Origin: Candidatus Avirikenella pullistercoris
Lineage (GTDB): Bacteria; Bacteroidota; Bacteroidia; Bacteroidales; Rikenellaceae
DNA length: 64,000 nucleotides
Reading direction: 5' to 3'
Assembly: GCA_018710935.1 (NCBI GenBank)
Contig: DVIX01000010.1
Coordinates: 55,896-119,895, forward strand
The notes under the pieces were generated by a model. It was not told where the DNA came from, did no database searches, and saw only the letters and a list, made by a program, of their open reading frames with translations. Positions within the stretch are counted from its first letter, which is position 1, and every line of letters starts with the position of its first letter. Below, piece by piece: positions 19,888 to 28,093 of this stretch. Made by a program: the position numbers and the translations under genes.

Positions 19888-21912
19888 TCATTGTGCCAAT
19901 AGGTTGTCATAAACTTGTAATTCTACGAAATCGTTGTATAAGCCTGATACTACGTCTATTCTGTTTCTGCCTTCCAGAAGTTTTATGTTGTCCCAGATGA
20001 TTATTCCGTCTTTTTGTTCTTTTATTCCGTATGAAAAATTATTAACTATTAATTCTGCACGGTCGAGATTGGTATATACCTTTATGCTTTGATTGACTGT
20101 ATTCCGGAAAATGTTTCTTTTTTCCGTTATATGAATGAAAGGATCTATATCGTTCCAATTCGCTTTATAAAAGTAGAAGGCATCTTTTTTAGTGTGACGG
20201 TCGAAAGAGACTAATCCCATATCGCTGATATGGGGAGAACCTTCCGTACTATTATCGGAGCAGGCATAGTCGAACATGGAATTGATAAATGTTCCCCATA
20301 GGAAAGGGTATGTTTTCAGCATCTCATAATATTGTTCGTGGAAATGTGTTTGCCAGTTCTCCGGGTGTATTGAAGAACTGTTCTGAGGTTGAGCGAGCTG
20401 ATTCCGTTGGTGTAAGATATTACCACCTGCCCCGTATTCGCTTACAGCGGGTTTCAGTTCTTTCCAACCGTCTTTGAATTGATTTGCCCAAAGGATAAAA
20501 TCTTCGATATTTCCGCTATTCCATCCGAAATATTGCGGCCATCCGATTGCATCGGTAATCATGTTGATATCGCCGTCTTCATTGCTGGATGCGGTTGTCA
20601 GCCTGTCCGGAGATTCTTTGTGGGCTAAATCGTTAAGATATTTGATGTATTCCAGCGGATTGTCCCCGTTGGTCGATAATTTACTGAAAAGCCCCCAGAA
20701 TACGATAGAGGGGTGGTTGTATAGTTGGCGGATCATTTCCAACAGTTGCCTCTCTCCATTCTTACGGAAATTTTCGGAATTGATATACCCTTTTCCCCCT
20801 CGGTACTCATTGCTGATAAACGGAAAATCGCTCCATACTATTAATCCCGAAATATCGCACAATTCGTAGGTGTATTGGTCATGTGGGGTATTTATCATAC
20901 GTACGGCATTCGCACCTATTTCATTGATTAAATCGATGTCTTCCTGTTGTTGAAGGCGTGTCAGGGCATTCCCTACGCCGCTTCGGTCCTGGTGTAAGGT
21001 TACGCCGTTTAGGGGATACGGTTTCCCATTCAGCATAAAACCTTTGTCCCGGTCGATAGAAAAGTAACGTAAACCTAAAGGAACGGTTATCTGGTCCATA
21101 ATTATCTCTTTTTCCACTACGGATACGGTTACGTTATACAGAAACGGATCGTTTGTTCCGTCCCATAAACGAGGTTGAGTGACCGTAAAGGGGATGGAAA
21201 GGCTGCCTTTCCCGTTTTGGGATATTTTAACCTGTTCGGTTTGGGAGAGGATCGGGGAATTGTTTTCAAATAACTGAAGTTGGACATTTAAATTCCCTCC
21301 GGGAGTCCCTTCCATTTCAATAACGGCTTCTACGGAAGCTTCATCCTGCGAGACCTCTTTTTGTATCAGGTATACGCCGTCTGAACCGTAATCGGATAAT
21401 GAAATATGGTTGGAATCTGTAACGATTAACTCGACATCTCTGTATATTCCGCCATAGACGGTAATATCTCCGTTTATGGGCATGACATCTGTACGGCGGG
21501 TATTATTTGCAACGACCAGTATCGAGTTGGACATGCCGAAGTTAAGAAAAGGAGTGATATTGAAAGTAAAACCTGTATAACCTCCTTTATGTTCGCCGAC
21601 ATATTTCCCGTTGATAAAGAGAGTTGCCGTATTGGAAACTCCGTAAAAACGGATGAAAACTTTTTTCCCGTCCCATTGGGCAGGAACTCGTATCTCTTTT
21701 AAATAGTTCCCTGTCCCGTAAAAGAAACTATTTCCTGTTTTGCTGATATCGCTGTTCCATGTGTGGGGAAGGTCTATATCCTGCAATGTCCGGTTCATGA
21801 TAGCTTCCCTGAAAAATTGCCAATCCCTGTTCAGGTTGATAATTTCTCTTGCGTGTGTTATTCCTGATAATAGAATACCGCAAAATGCCAACAACAATGG
21901 TTTTAATTTCAT
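19888..21912 (-). CDS. Exported glycoside hydrolase family 2 homologue lacking the acid/base Glu
   Basis: A 674-residue GH2 protein, the family of beta-galactosidases, beta-glucuronidases and beta-mannosidases. There is a signal peptide at 1-21, a jelly-roll sugar-binding domain (about 25-165), an immunoglobulin-like domain (about 185-285) and a TIM barrel (about 290-600). The nucleophile Glu492 is present in VSEYGAGG. The acid/base motif normally reads WGLFNE, but here it is WGLFSK (405-411), so the catalytic Glu is Lys411. The usual AHYP sugar-contact motif is also changed, to INTP (340-343). It is shorter than many Bacteroides GH2 enzymes and ends soon after the barrel. No SusCD transporter pair or other glycan gene is adjacent. 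It may be inactive, or a binding protein, or use another residue. Confidence 0.85.
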   Translation of the reverse strand: MKLKPLLLAFCGILLSGITHAREIINLNRDWQFFREAIMNRTLQDIDLPHTWNSDISKTGNSFFYGTGNYLKEIRVPAQWDGKKVFIRFYGVSNTATLFINGKYVGEHKGGYTGFTFNITPFLNFGMSNSILVVANNTRRTDVMPINGDITVYGGIYRDVELIVTDSNHISLSDYGSDGVYLIQKEVSQDEASVEAVIEMEGTPGGNLNVQLQLFENNSPILSQTEQVKISQNGKGSLSIPFTVTQPRLWDGTNDPFLYNVTVSVVEKEIIMDQITVPLGLRYFSIDRDKGFMLNGKPYPLNGVTLHQDRSGVGNALTRLQQQEDIDLINEIGANAVRMINTPHDQYTYELCDISGLIVWSDFPFISNEYRGGKGYINSENFRKNGERQLLEMIRQLYNHPSIVFWGLFSKLSTNGDNPLEYIKYLNDLAHKESPDRLTTASSNEDGDINMITDAIGWPQYFGWNSGNIEDFILWANQFKDGWKELKPAVSEYGAGGNILHQRNQLAQPQNSSSIHPENWQTHFHEQYYEMLKTYPFLWGTFINSMFDYACSDNSTEGSPHISDMGLVSFDRHTKKDAFYFYKANWNDIDPFIHITEKRNIFRNTVNQSIKVYTNLDRAELIVNNFSYGIKEQKDGIIIWDNIKLLEGRNRIDVVSGLYNDFVELQVYDNLLAQ

Positions 21913-22000
21913 TTTTCTGTTTTTTATATAACTATCCGGTAATTTAGTTTGTTGTGAATATGTGAGGGGGAATTTCTGAAAAGACTAAAATAAGAATATT

Positions 22001-23671
22001 TTACGAATCTTTTGTGATTATTTTTTCTTCGTATTTTTTTAATGTCGATTTCATCTCTTTATGCAACATTAGGATTCCCAATAAGTTCGGAATAGTCATT
22101 AGGGCTACGGTAATTCCCGATAGTGTCCATATAATCGTAGTGTCTACGAAAGAAGCGATAAAGAAGCCGATAACATAAATGATGTGATATATCCATACAT
22201 ATTTGCTTCCCCAGAGGTAAGTCACGGCTCTGTCGCCATAGTATGACCAGGCGACGGCGGTGGAAAAAGCGAATAATAGTAAGCATATAGGGATGATATA
22301 TTGCCCCATATCTCCTAAAAATCCCCGTTTGAATGCTTCGGACGATAAAGGAGCCGAATGGATTAGCGATTTCCCGGATATTTTTATTTGATTATCCATA
22401 ATGGATTTATTTTCAATCTGTCCTTCTTTAATCGATAAAAATCCGTTATAAGGAATTCCGTTTGCGGTAATTGTGATTTCTTCGGCAAAAGAATGGGCAT
22501 GTATGATTGTCGGGGCATCGATTATTTTCCCGTTTTTTACGTTGAGGTTTCCGTTGTAAAGTCCGATAGTGTTTTTCCCCTGTATAAAGTCGGCCACCGC
22601 TTGTTTGTCGGCCGGGGAGGATTCATCGTATTCTTGGGCTAAAACGAATATGTCGGTGTTTTGAAAATCGTTATGTACTTTTTCTTTCCATACTCCTGAA
22701 GTAAGCAGTACAAGGCCGGTAATAAAACAAACGATAATAGTGTCGATGAACGGTTCCAAAGTCGCTACCAATCCTTCGGAAATGGGTTCGTTCGTGCGTG
22801 CGGCTGCGTGTGCGATAGGAGCGGAACCTTGTCCGGCTTCATTGGAAAAAAGGCCTCTGTTTACTCCTCTGTTGAAAGCCCATGCAAAACCGGCACCGAG
22901 GAATCCTCCTGTAGCGGCAGATCCGGTAAAAGCAGTAGTGAAAATTTGGGCGATGGAGGGGATTATATTTTCATAATTGTAGACGATAACGCTGATAGCT
23001 CCGATAAAATAAACGATAGCCATAGCCGGAACGATTTTTTCCGATACCTTTACTATCCGTTTTAGGCCGCCTATGATGATGAATCCTAAGAGAACCGTCA
23101 ATATCCCTCCGGTGAGTATGTGATTTATATTGAAAGAGGAGTACATTGCATTCGAGATGCTGTTTATCTGGGGAAGGGAGCCGGTTCCGAAAGAGGAGAG
23201 AACGGTTGCGAATGCGAATATGGCAGCCAGCCATCTCATTTTTAGTCTGTTTTTCATATAATACATGGGGCCTCCGGCAATATTTCCTTTGGAGTCTTTT
23301 TCCCTGTATTTATGGGATAAGGTTACTTCTACCATTTTGGTAGTCATCCCTAAGAAAGCGGATATCAACATCCAGAAGAGTGCACCTGCTCCGCCTAAAT
23401 GAATCGCTAATGCAACTCCTGCAATATTTCCGGTTCCGATAGTTCCGGAAAGGGCGGTGGCTAATGCCTGAAAATGGGAAGTATCGCCTTCATGGTCTTG
23501 ATGGTCGTATTTTCCGGAAAGAATACGTATTGCACGTCGGAAAAAACGAATTTGCGGAAAACGAAGATAGATAGTAAAAAAGAGCCCTGTTCCCAAAAGA
23601 AGATATATAAACCAGGAAGAACCGCCGATATAAGAGTCTATGACCGATAAGAAATGATTGATTTTTTCCAT
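22001..23671 (-). CDS. Alanine/glycine:cation symporter family (AGCS) protein
   Basis: A 556-residue multi-span membrane transporter that couples amino-acid uptake to sodium or protons. The AGCS signature ALSGTIGTGNIAGVALAI is at about 73-90, with GMTTKMVEV at 108-116 and NRGLFSNEAGQGSAPIAHAAA at 271-291 in the conserved second half. The ATG at 23671 was chosen because the family begins near MEKINHFLSVIDSYIGG; an in-frame start 40 codons upstream would add a non-family stretch and overlap the leader. An extra soluble loop of about 115 residues (330-450) lies between membrane segments. The leader contains a cobalamin riboswitch, so expression is probably B12-repressed. The substrate is not certain; methionine would fit the riboswitch. 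Confidence 0.92.
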   Translation of the reverse strand: MEKINHFLSVIDSYIGGSSWFIYLLLGTGLFFTIYLRFPQIRFFRRAIRILSGKYDHQDHEGDTSHFQALATALSGTIGTGNIAGVALAIHLGGAGALFWMLISAFLGMTTKMVEVTLSHKYREKDSKGNIAGGPMYYMKNRLKMRWLAAIFAFATVLSSFGTGSLPQINSISNAMYSSFNINHILTGGILTVLLGFIIIGGLKRIVKVSEKIVPAMAIVYFIGAISVIVYNYENIIPSIAQIFTTAFTGSAATGGFLGAGFAWAFNRGVNRGLFSNEAGQGSAPIAHAAARTNEPISEGLVATLEPFIDTIIVCFITGLVLLTSGVWKEKVHNDFQNTDIFVLAQEYDESSPADKQAVADFIQGKNTIGLYNGNLNVKNGKIIDAPTIIHAHSFAEEITITANGIPYNGFLSIKEGQIENKSIMDNQIKISGKSLIHSAPLSSEAFKRGFLGDMGQYIIPICLLLFAFSTAVAWSYYGDRAVTYLWGSKYVWIYHIIYVIGFFIASFVDTTIIWTLSGITVALMTIPNLLGILMLHKEMKSTLKKYEEKIITKDS

Positions 23672-23772
23672 TAGGTAAGGTTTTTGGGGATTGTAGCAGA
23701 AACGTTTCCTAATATAATGAAAAAAATAATGTGTTGGGTAGAAAACAGTATAATCGGATGTGTTTTTAATAA

Positions 23773-23903
23773 AATATTGTATGTTCATCAACGTTGTTAT
23801 TCCGGGGTGAGTAATTTATATGGCAGTTTTCGGAGCGGAGGAACAAACCGTTGTTTTCTAACAGATTATTCGTGGTAACCCGTTATAATGAACATACAAT
23901 ATT
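23773..23903. repeat. Perfect 16-bp inverted repeat around a 99-bp segment
   Basis: AATATTGTATGTTCAT at 23773-23788 recurs in reverse complement at 23888-23903. The flanks do not extend the match on either side. The pair lies between the riboswitch terminator-like hairpin and the symporter start. It could be an invertible segment of the kind seen in Bacteroidales or a long-range leader hairpin. I found no good promoter match in either orientation of the 99 bases. Confidence 0.8.
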
Positions 23904-23927
23904 AAAATTCGGAAACCTTTGTTTCCG
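23904..23927 (-). terminator. Terminator-like hairpin downstream of the cobalamin riboswitch
   Basis: CGGAAAC at 23910-23916 pairs with GTTTCCG at 23921-23927. On the minus strand the stem is followed by AATTTTAATATT. A second hairpin (23929-23946) stands just before it. The pair could form the switchable expression platform of the riboswitch. Confidence 0.6.
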
Positions 23928-24027
23928 GAGAGAGATTTTCTCTCCCTGACGTTCTGGGATTTGATTTCGATTACACATGCAAAGCATGTCTTTAAAGCTC
24001 TATATCCCGAAAGCTTTGTCAATGGTA

Positions 24028-24232
24028 AGAAACGGATACCGGCAGGTATTCTGACTTATTCCTTGCGGCAAACCTTCCCATCGCAAAAAAGACAGTGGTT
24101 TTAGACTTTGCCGCAAACATGATATTCTGTTACGAAAATATCCGGAATTTACAGCAGCGGGTACTGTTCGTGACTTTCACACGATTCCCTTTTACATTAT
24201 TCTTGTTTATGGCAAGAATAAACCGATTCCAA
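24028..24232 (-). ncRNA. Cobalamin (AdoCbl-type) riboswitch
   Basis: On the minus strand the conserved core elements are all present in order: a 5' GGTTTATTCTTGCC-like arm, GGGAATCGTGTGAAAGTCACG, the ACAGTACCCGC and GCTGTAA core (24149-24167), GATGGGAAGG, and the B12 box GTCAGAATACCTGCC (24041-24055). Cobalamin riboswitches fold on adenosylcobalamin or related forms and usually repress the downstream gene. The only gene downstream on this strand is the AGCS symporter, whose start is about 360 bases away. fhs upstream is cut off by its own terminator. Confidence 0.92.
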
Positions 24233-24235
24233 AGA

Positions 24236-24243
24236 CAAAAATA
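24236..24243 (-). promoter_or_regulatory. -7 box for the riboswitch transcript
   Basis: Minus-strand TATTTTTG matches TAnnTTTG. A start about seven bases downstream coincides with the 5' end of the riboswitch near 24230. No convincing -33 box was seen. Confidence 0.55.
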
Positions 24244-24362
24244 AAATTAATTTTGAATAGTCGTATGTTTTTCCCGATTATTTTATAGATAATTTATTTG
24301 TATGTATGTGAATTGCGATTATTGAATGCGATATTCTTTTTGTACAGGGGAAGGTGCGAAGT

Positions 24363-24406
24363 ATAATGAAAAAGAGCAGTTGAATTCAACTGCTCTTTTT
24401 CATTAT
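24363..24406 (-). terminator. Terminator of fhs (44-bp perfect palindrome)
   Basis: Two 22-base arms pair without a mismatch around a central GAATTC, with GAGCAGTT in the stem and T-rich ends on both strands. It lies 19 bases beyond the fhs stop codon. Confidence 0.92.
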
Positions 24407-24424
24407 TGAAATTGTGCGTATAGG

Positions 24425-26095
24425 TTATGAAAGTCCTATGATATTTCCTGCGTCATCTATATCTATACTTTCGGATGCAGGGTATTCGGGCAATCCCGGC
24501 ATACGCATAATTTCGCCTGCGATTGGGATAATGAAGCCTGCTCCTGCAGCTAATTCCACTTCTCGGACAAGCATTTTGAATCCTGTTGGACGACCTATTA
24601 ATGCAGGGTTGTCGGAAAGCGATTTCTGTGTTTTGGCAATACAGATAGGCAATTTGTCTTGTCCCAGTGCATAAATGCGTTTGATGTCGTTCAGCGCTTT
24701 CAGGTGGAACTCTATTTGTCCGGCTCCGTATATTTCTCTTGCGATAATTGATATTTTTTCTTCTACGGAGAGGTTGAGGTTATATAGCTGGGTCGGGGAG
24801 GCGGGTTCTTTCTCGATAGCTTCCAATACCAATTTGGCTAAATCGATACCTCCTTCCCCACCTTTTGCCCATACTTCGCACAAAGCGATTTTGACATTTT
24901 GTTTTTTACAGTAGTCTGTCAGGAAGGCGATTTCTTCATCGCTGTCGCTGGTGAAACGGTTAATGGCGATAATCGGATTAATATTGAATTTCCGAGCATT
25001 TTCGATGTGTTTATCCAGATTGGTAACACCTTTTTTCAGGGCTTCTACGTTCGGTGTCTGCAATTCTTTCAACGATTGTCCGCCGTGGTATTTCAGTGCC
25101 CGGATAGTAGCTACGAGGACAACGGCTTTAGGCCCGAAGCCCATCTGGCGGCATTTGATGTCGATGAATTTTTCTCCTCCCAAGTCAAAACCGAAACCGG
25201 CTTCAGTCACAACGTAATCGGACAGTGACATGGCGGTTTTTGTTGCAATAATAGTGTTTGTACCCTGTGCGATATTTGCGAACGGACCGCCGTGAATAAT
25301 GGCAGGAGTATGTTCGATAGTTTGTACGAGGTTCGGTTTGATAGCGTCTTTTAATAAAACGGCCATTGCTCCTTCTGCTTTCAGGTCACGGGCGTAAATA
25401 GGTTGTTTGTCGTACGTATATCCTACAAAAATATTTCCCAGCCGTTTTTTCAGGTCTTCGATGCCTTCCGACATGCATAAGATAGCCATGATTTCGGAAG
25501 CTGCGGTAATATCGAAGCCGGTTTCCCTCGGACGGCCGTTTGTTACGCCGCCTAATCCGATAATGATATTGCGCAATGCCCGGTCGTTCATATCTACGAC
25601 TCTTTTCCACACGATAGTTCTCGGGTCGATATTCAGGCTGTTCTTTTTGTTTTGAATGCTGTTGTCTGCCAATGCGGCTAACAGGTTGTGGGCTTTCCCT
25701 ACGGCATCGAAATCGCCGGTGAAGTTCAGGTTGATATCTTCCATAGGAAGAACTTGTGAGTAACCGCCTCCGGCAGCTCCGCCTTTAATCCCGAAAACCG
25801 GTCCTAAAGAGGGTTCCCTCAATGCTACGATTGTCTTTTTTCCCAAGCGGTTCAAGGCTTGTGTTAAACCGATGGATACGGTTGTTTTTCCTTCCCCTGC
25901 CGGAGTGGGAGAGATAGCTGATACCAGAATCAGATTGGATTTCGCAATTTTCTTTTTGTCTATAACGGATAAAGGCAGTTTAGCTTTGTATTTCCCGTAT
26001 AATTCCAAAATTTCCGGATCTATTCCGAAACCGGCAGCTATGTCGTTAATGGGTTTTAGCTCGACGCTGTGAGCAATTTTAATGTCCTCGTTCAT
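24425..26095 (-). CDS. fhs: Formate-tetrahydrofolate ligase
   Basis: A 556-residue enzyme that makes 10-formyltetrahydrofolate from formate, THF and ATP, feeding one-carbon units to purine and fMet synthesis. The ATP-binding P-loop is SPTPAGEGKTT (about residues 57-67), followed by the LREPSLGPVFGIKGGAAGGG segment. FDLGGEKFIDIKCR and IIPIAGEIMRMPGLP near the end are typical. The length is the family norm. It is a single gene with its own terminator. A TATCTTTA at 26272-26279 (minus), with TTG 21 bases upstream, may be its promoter, with a leader of about 170 bases. Confidence 0.98.
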   Translation of the reverse strand: MNEDIKIAHSVELKPINDIAAGFGIDPEILELYGKYKAKLPLSVIDKKKIAKSNLILVSAISPTPAGEGKTTVSIGLTQALNRLGKKTIVALREPSLGPVFGIKGGAAGGGYSQVLPMEDINLNFTGDFDAVGKAHNLLAALADNSIQNKKNSLNIDPRTIVWKRVVDMNDRALRNIIIGLGGVTNGRPRETGFDITAASEIMAILCMSEGIEDLKKRLGNIFVGYTYDKQPIYARDLKAEGAMAVLLKDAIKPNLVQTIEHTPAIIHGGPFANIAQGTNTIIATKTAMSLSDYVVTEAGFGFDLGGEKFIDIKCRQMGFGPKAVVLVATIRALKYHGGQSLKELQTPNVEALKKGVTNLDKHIENARKFNINPIIAINRFTSDSDEEIAFLTDYCKKQNVKIALCEVWAKGGEGGIDLAKLVLEAIEKEPASPTQLYNLNLSVEEKISIIAREIYGAGQIEFHLKALNDIKRIYALGQDKLPICIAKTQKSLSDNPALIGRPTGFKMLVREVELAAGAGFIIPIAGEIMRMPGLPEYPASESIDIDDAGNIIGLS

Positions 26096-26449
26096 TTTGT
26101 TATTTTTATCGTTTATAATTTGATTTGATTGTAAATTACCGATATTGGGAGAAAGACCGTTGAAAAACCGGCTGAATATTTATAACGATAGGTTGCTTCC
26201 TTAAATTGCTGTTACGGGATAGCGTTTAACCGGTTTTTGTCGATAGATAATCGTCTATTTTCGCAATACTTGTAAAGATAAGAAAATATCGGATATAAAA
26301 CAATAGCTTATCTCCTGTCGAATAAGGATATAAGAAGAAAAATAGACACTGAGGGGAAAAGATGGATAGGTAAATGGGATAAAAAAGGCGGAGAAATTTA
26401 TTCTTTGAAAAAAATTAAAATCGGGGAAATCTCCGAAGTAGAACTGTTA
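26096..26449 (-). other. fhs upstream region, no further gene
   Basis: The gap between fhs and tRNA-Val. Apart from the candidate promoter at 26272-26303 on the minus strand I see no gene, repeat or RNA motif. Confidence 0.4.
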
Positions 26450-26504
26450 AAAAGAAAAAACATCCGTTTAAACCGAAAATCGATAAACGAATGTTTTTTC
26501 TTTT
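26450..26504 (-). terminator. Terminator downstream of tRNA-Val
   Basis: A 20-pair stem with one mismatch (26450-26470 with 26484-26504). On the minus strand it ends in a long T-rich run. It starts five bases past the tRNA 3' end. Confidence 0.85.
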
Positions 26505-26509
26505 GTCTG

Positions 26510-26584
26510 TGGGAGCAATAGGATTCGAACCTATGACCCTCTGCTTGTAAGGCAGATGCTCTGAACCAACTGAGCTATGCTCCC
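26510..26584 (-). tRNA. tRNA-Val (anticodon TAC)
   Basis: A 75-base cloverleaf on the minus strand with acceptor arms GGGAGCA and TGCTCCC, a GGTTCGAATCC T arm and anticodon loop CTTACAA, which reads TAC. The CCA end is not encoded. Confidence 0.95.
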
Positions 26585-26802
26585 GTAGAGCTTTTTAAAA
26601 GTGATACAAAAATAGGGATAAATTATATATGCTCCAAATTTTAATGCTTTTTTTTGTCAATAAAATTAAATATTCATGATAATGTACTGATATATATCGT
26701 TTTGTGTAATACGGTATTTTTAGTGTGCGGTTAATCGGTGTATTCGTCTGAATTGAGGTGAATTCGAACAGAGCGAGGAAAGGATATGGGAGGTTGTCCG
26801 TT

Positions 26803-27843
26803 TTATCGGATTCCTCTTCTGTTCAATGCATTTGCGTATGCTTGCGCATTTTTGTTATGTTCGTTGAGTGTCCGGGCGAACACGTGTTTTCCCGAGAGGT
26901 CGGGAGCAGCGCAGAAATAGAAATAGTCGGTCGGTTCGAAATCGAGGACTGCATCTATGGCTACTATAGGAGGAACATAAATCGGCCCGGGAGGTAATCC
27001 GGTGTTTTTATAAGTATTATAGGGAGATTCGATTTCCAGGTGTTTGTATAATATCCGTTTGATAGACGGATCACCCAATGCGAATTTGACGGTCGGATCG
27101 GCTTGCAGAGGCATGCCTGCTTTCAGGCGATTGAGATATATGCCGGCTATGCGGGGCATCTCTTCTTTTATTTTAGTCTCTTCTATGACAATGGAAGCGA
27201 GTGTAGATACTTCCTGTTTGGTCAATCCTGTCTTTTCCAGTTTTTCTTCCCGGCCGCCGGCACTCCAAAATCTGTTGTATTCCTTATTCATCCGTTCGAT
27301 AAACTGTTCGGGAGAGGTGTTCCAATATAGCTCATAAGTATTCGGGATGAACATGGAAGGGAAAGTGGCGGTTGAAAAACCGTAAATTTGAGCTAAAGAG
27401 TCGTTCAGAAACGCATTTAGCAGGGAGAGAGAATCTGCTTCTATATAACGAGATACTACTCCGGCAAGGCGTTGGGGAGTACGGATATTGTTGAAAGTGA
27501 CTTTTACAGGTGTTTGGCTGCCTGTTCCGATTTTGCTCAAAAGTTGTTTGTAGGTCATGCCTTCTTTCAGTTCGTATTTTCCGGGATATACTTTGAATCC
27601 CATTTTGGCAACCATAAGTTTATATTCGGAACTGTCTTTGATAAATCCTTCATCGAATAGTATGGCGGCTTGTCCGTATAGGGTAGTGGTGTCTGTTGGA
27701 ATGTAAACCATTCCGTCTTTCAGCACTTTATGCCTACAAGCATAGGTATAGTACATTAAACCGGAAGATGCGAGAAAACCGAATCCGATGAGTACCATAA
27801 AGGTCAGTACGGCTCCTCCTATTTTGATGGATTGTTTTTTCAT
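26803..27843 (-). CDS. mltG: Endolytic murein transglycosylase (MltG/YceG)
   Basis: A 346-residue inner-membrane enzyme that cleaves new glycan strands inside the chain and so ends peptidoglycan polymerisation. One membrane span lies near the N terminus (about residues 8-30), followed by a LysM-like region and the catalytic domain. The catalytic Glu is in the IVIEETKI segment, and the family motifs GIYLNRLKAGMPLQADPT, SPYNTYKNTGLPPGPI and ARTLNEHNKN follow. The ATG at 27843 was chosen over an upstream in-frame start at 27900, because the upstream codons would lie across the promoter at 27871-27901. Confidence 0.95.
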   Translation of the reverse strand: MKKQSIKIGGAVLTFMVLIGFGFLASSGLMYYTYACRHKVLKDGMVYIPTDTTTLYGQAAILFDEGFIKDSSEYKLMVAKMGFKVYPGKYELKEGMTYKQLLSKIGTGSQTPVKVTFNNIRTPQRLAGVVSRYIEADSLSLLNAFLNDSLAQIYGFSTATFPSMFIPNTYELYWNTSPEQFIERMNKEYNRFWSAGGREEKLEKTGLTKQEVSTLASIVIEETKIKEEMPRIAGIYLNRLKAGMPLQADPTVKFALGDPSIKRILYKHLEIESPYNTYKNTGLPPGPIYVPPIVAIDAVLDFEPTDYFYFCAAPDLSGKHVFARTLNEHNKNAQAYANALNRRGIR

Positions 27844-27870
27844 ATTTAGAAATAATTCGGTTAGGAATGG

Positions 27871-27901
27871 CAAAGATAGTGGATAACGTTCTTCTGTCAA
27901 T
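27871..27901 (-). promoter_or_regulatory. Promoter of mltG
   Basis: On the minus strand, ATTG at 27898-27901, 19 bases, then TATCTTTG at 27871-27878. Both the -7 box and the spacing are canonical. It stands back to back with the SRP RNA promoter. Confidence 0.72.
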
Positions 27902-27905
27902 GTTT

Positions 27906-27935
27906 TTTGCAGATAAAAATATTTTCGTATCTTTG
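27906..27935 (+). promoter_or_regulatory. Promoter of the SRP RNA gene
   Basis: TTTG at 27906-27909, 18 bases, then TATCTTTG at 27928-27935. The expected start is near 27940, the first paired base of the SRP RNA. Confidence 0.8.
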
Positions 27936-27939
27936 TGTC

Positions 27940-28036
27940 GGGTAAGTCTTATACGACCAGCTCCTGTCGAATCCCCCCAGGACCGGAAGGTAGCAAGGGT
28001 AGATGGTTGAGCGGTGCGATATGAGTAGCTTACCCA
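27940..28036 (+). ncRNA. ffs: Small signal recognition particle RNA (4.5S-type)
   Basis: The conserved Ffh-binding helix 8 core is present, with CCAGGACCGGAAGGTAGCAA followed by GGGTAG. The ends pair as GGGTAAG (27940-27946) and CTTACCC (28029-28035). A T-rich run follows and should end transcription. The RNA joins Ffh to target nascent membrane proteins to FtsY and SecYEG. A size of about 97 bases fits the small bacterial form. Confidence 0.95.
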
Positions 28037-28093
28037 TTTTTTGTTTTTGTAGGTTGAGATGATTGAAGAATAGATTCGATAGCATTTTTGAAT

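Noticed and set aside
23789..23887. Promoter inside the segment flanked by the inverted repeat
   Set aside because: TAATTTAT and TAAATTAC are two mismatches away from TAnnTTTG and have wrong spacing to any TTTG.
23684..24104. Plus-strand frames across the symporter leader
   Set aside because: They lie on the antisense strand of the riboswitch and its hairpins and have no plausible protein features.
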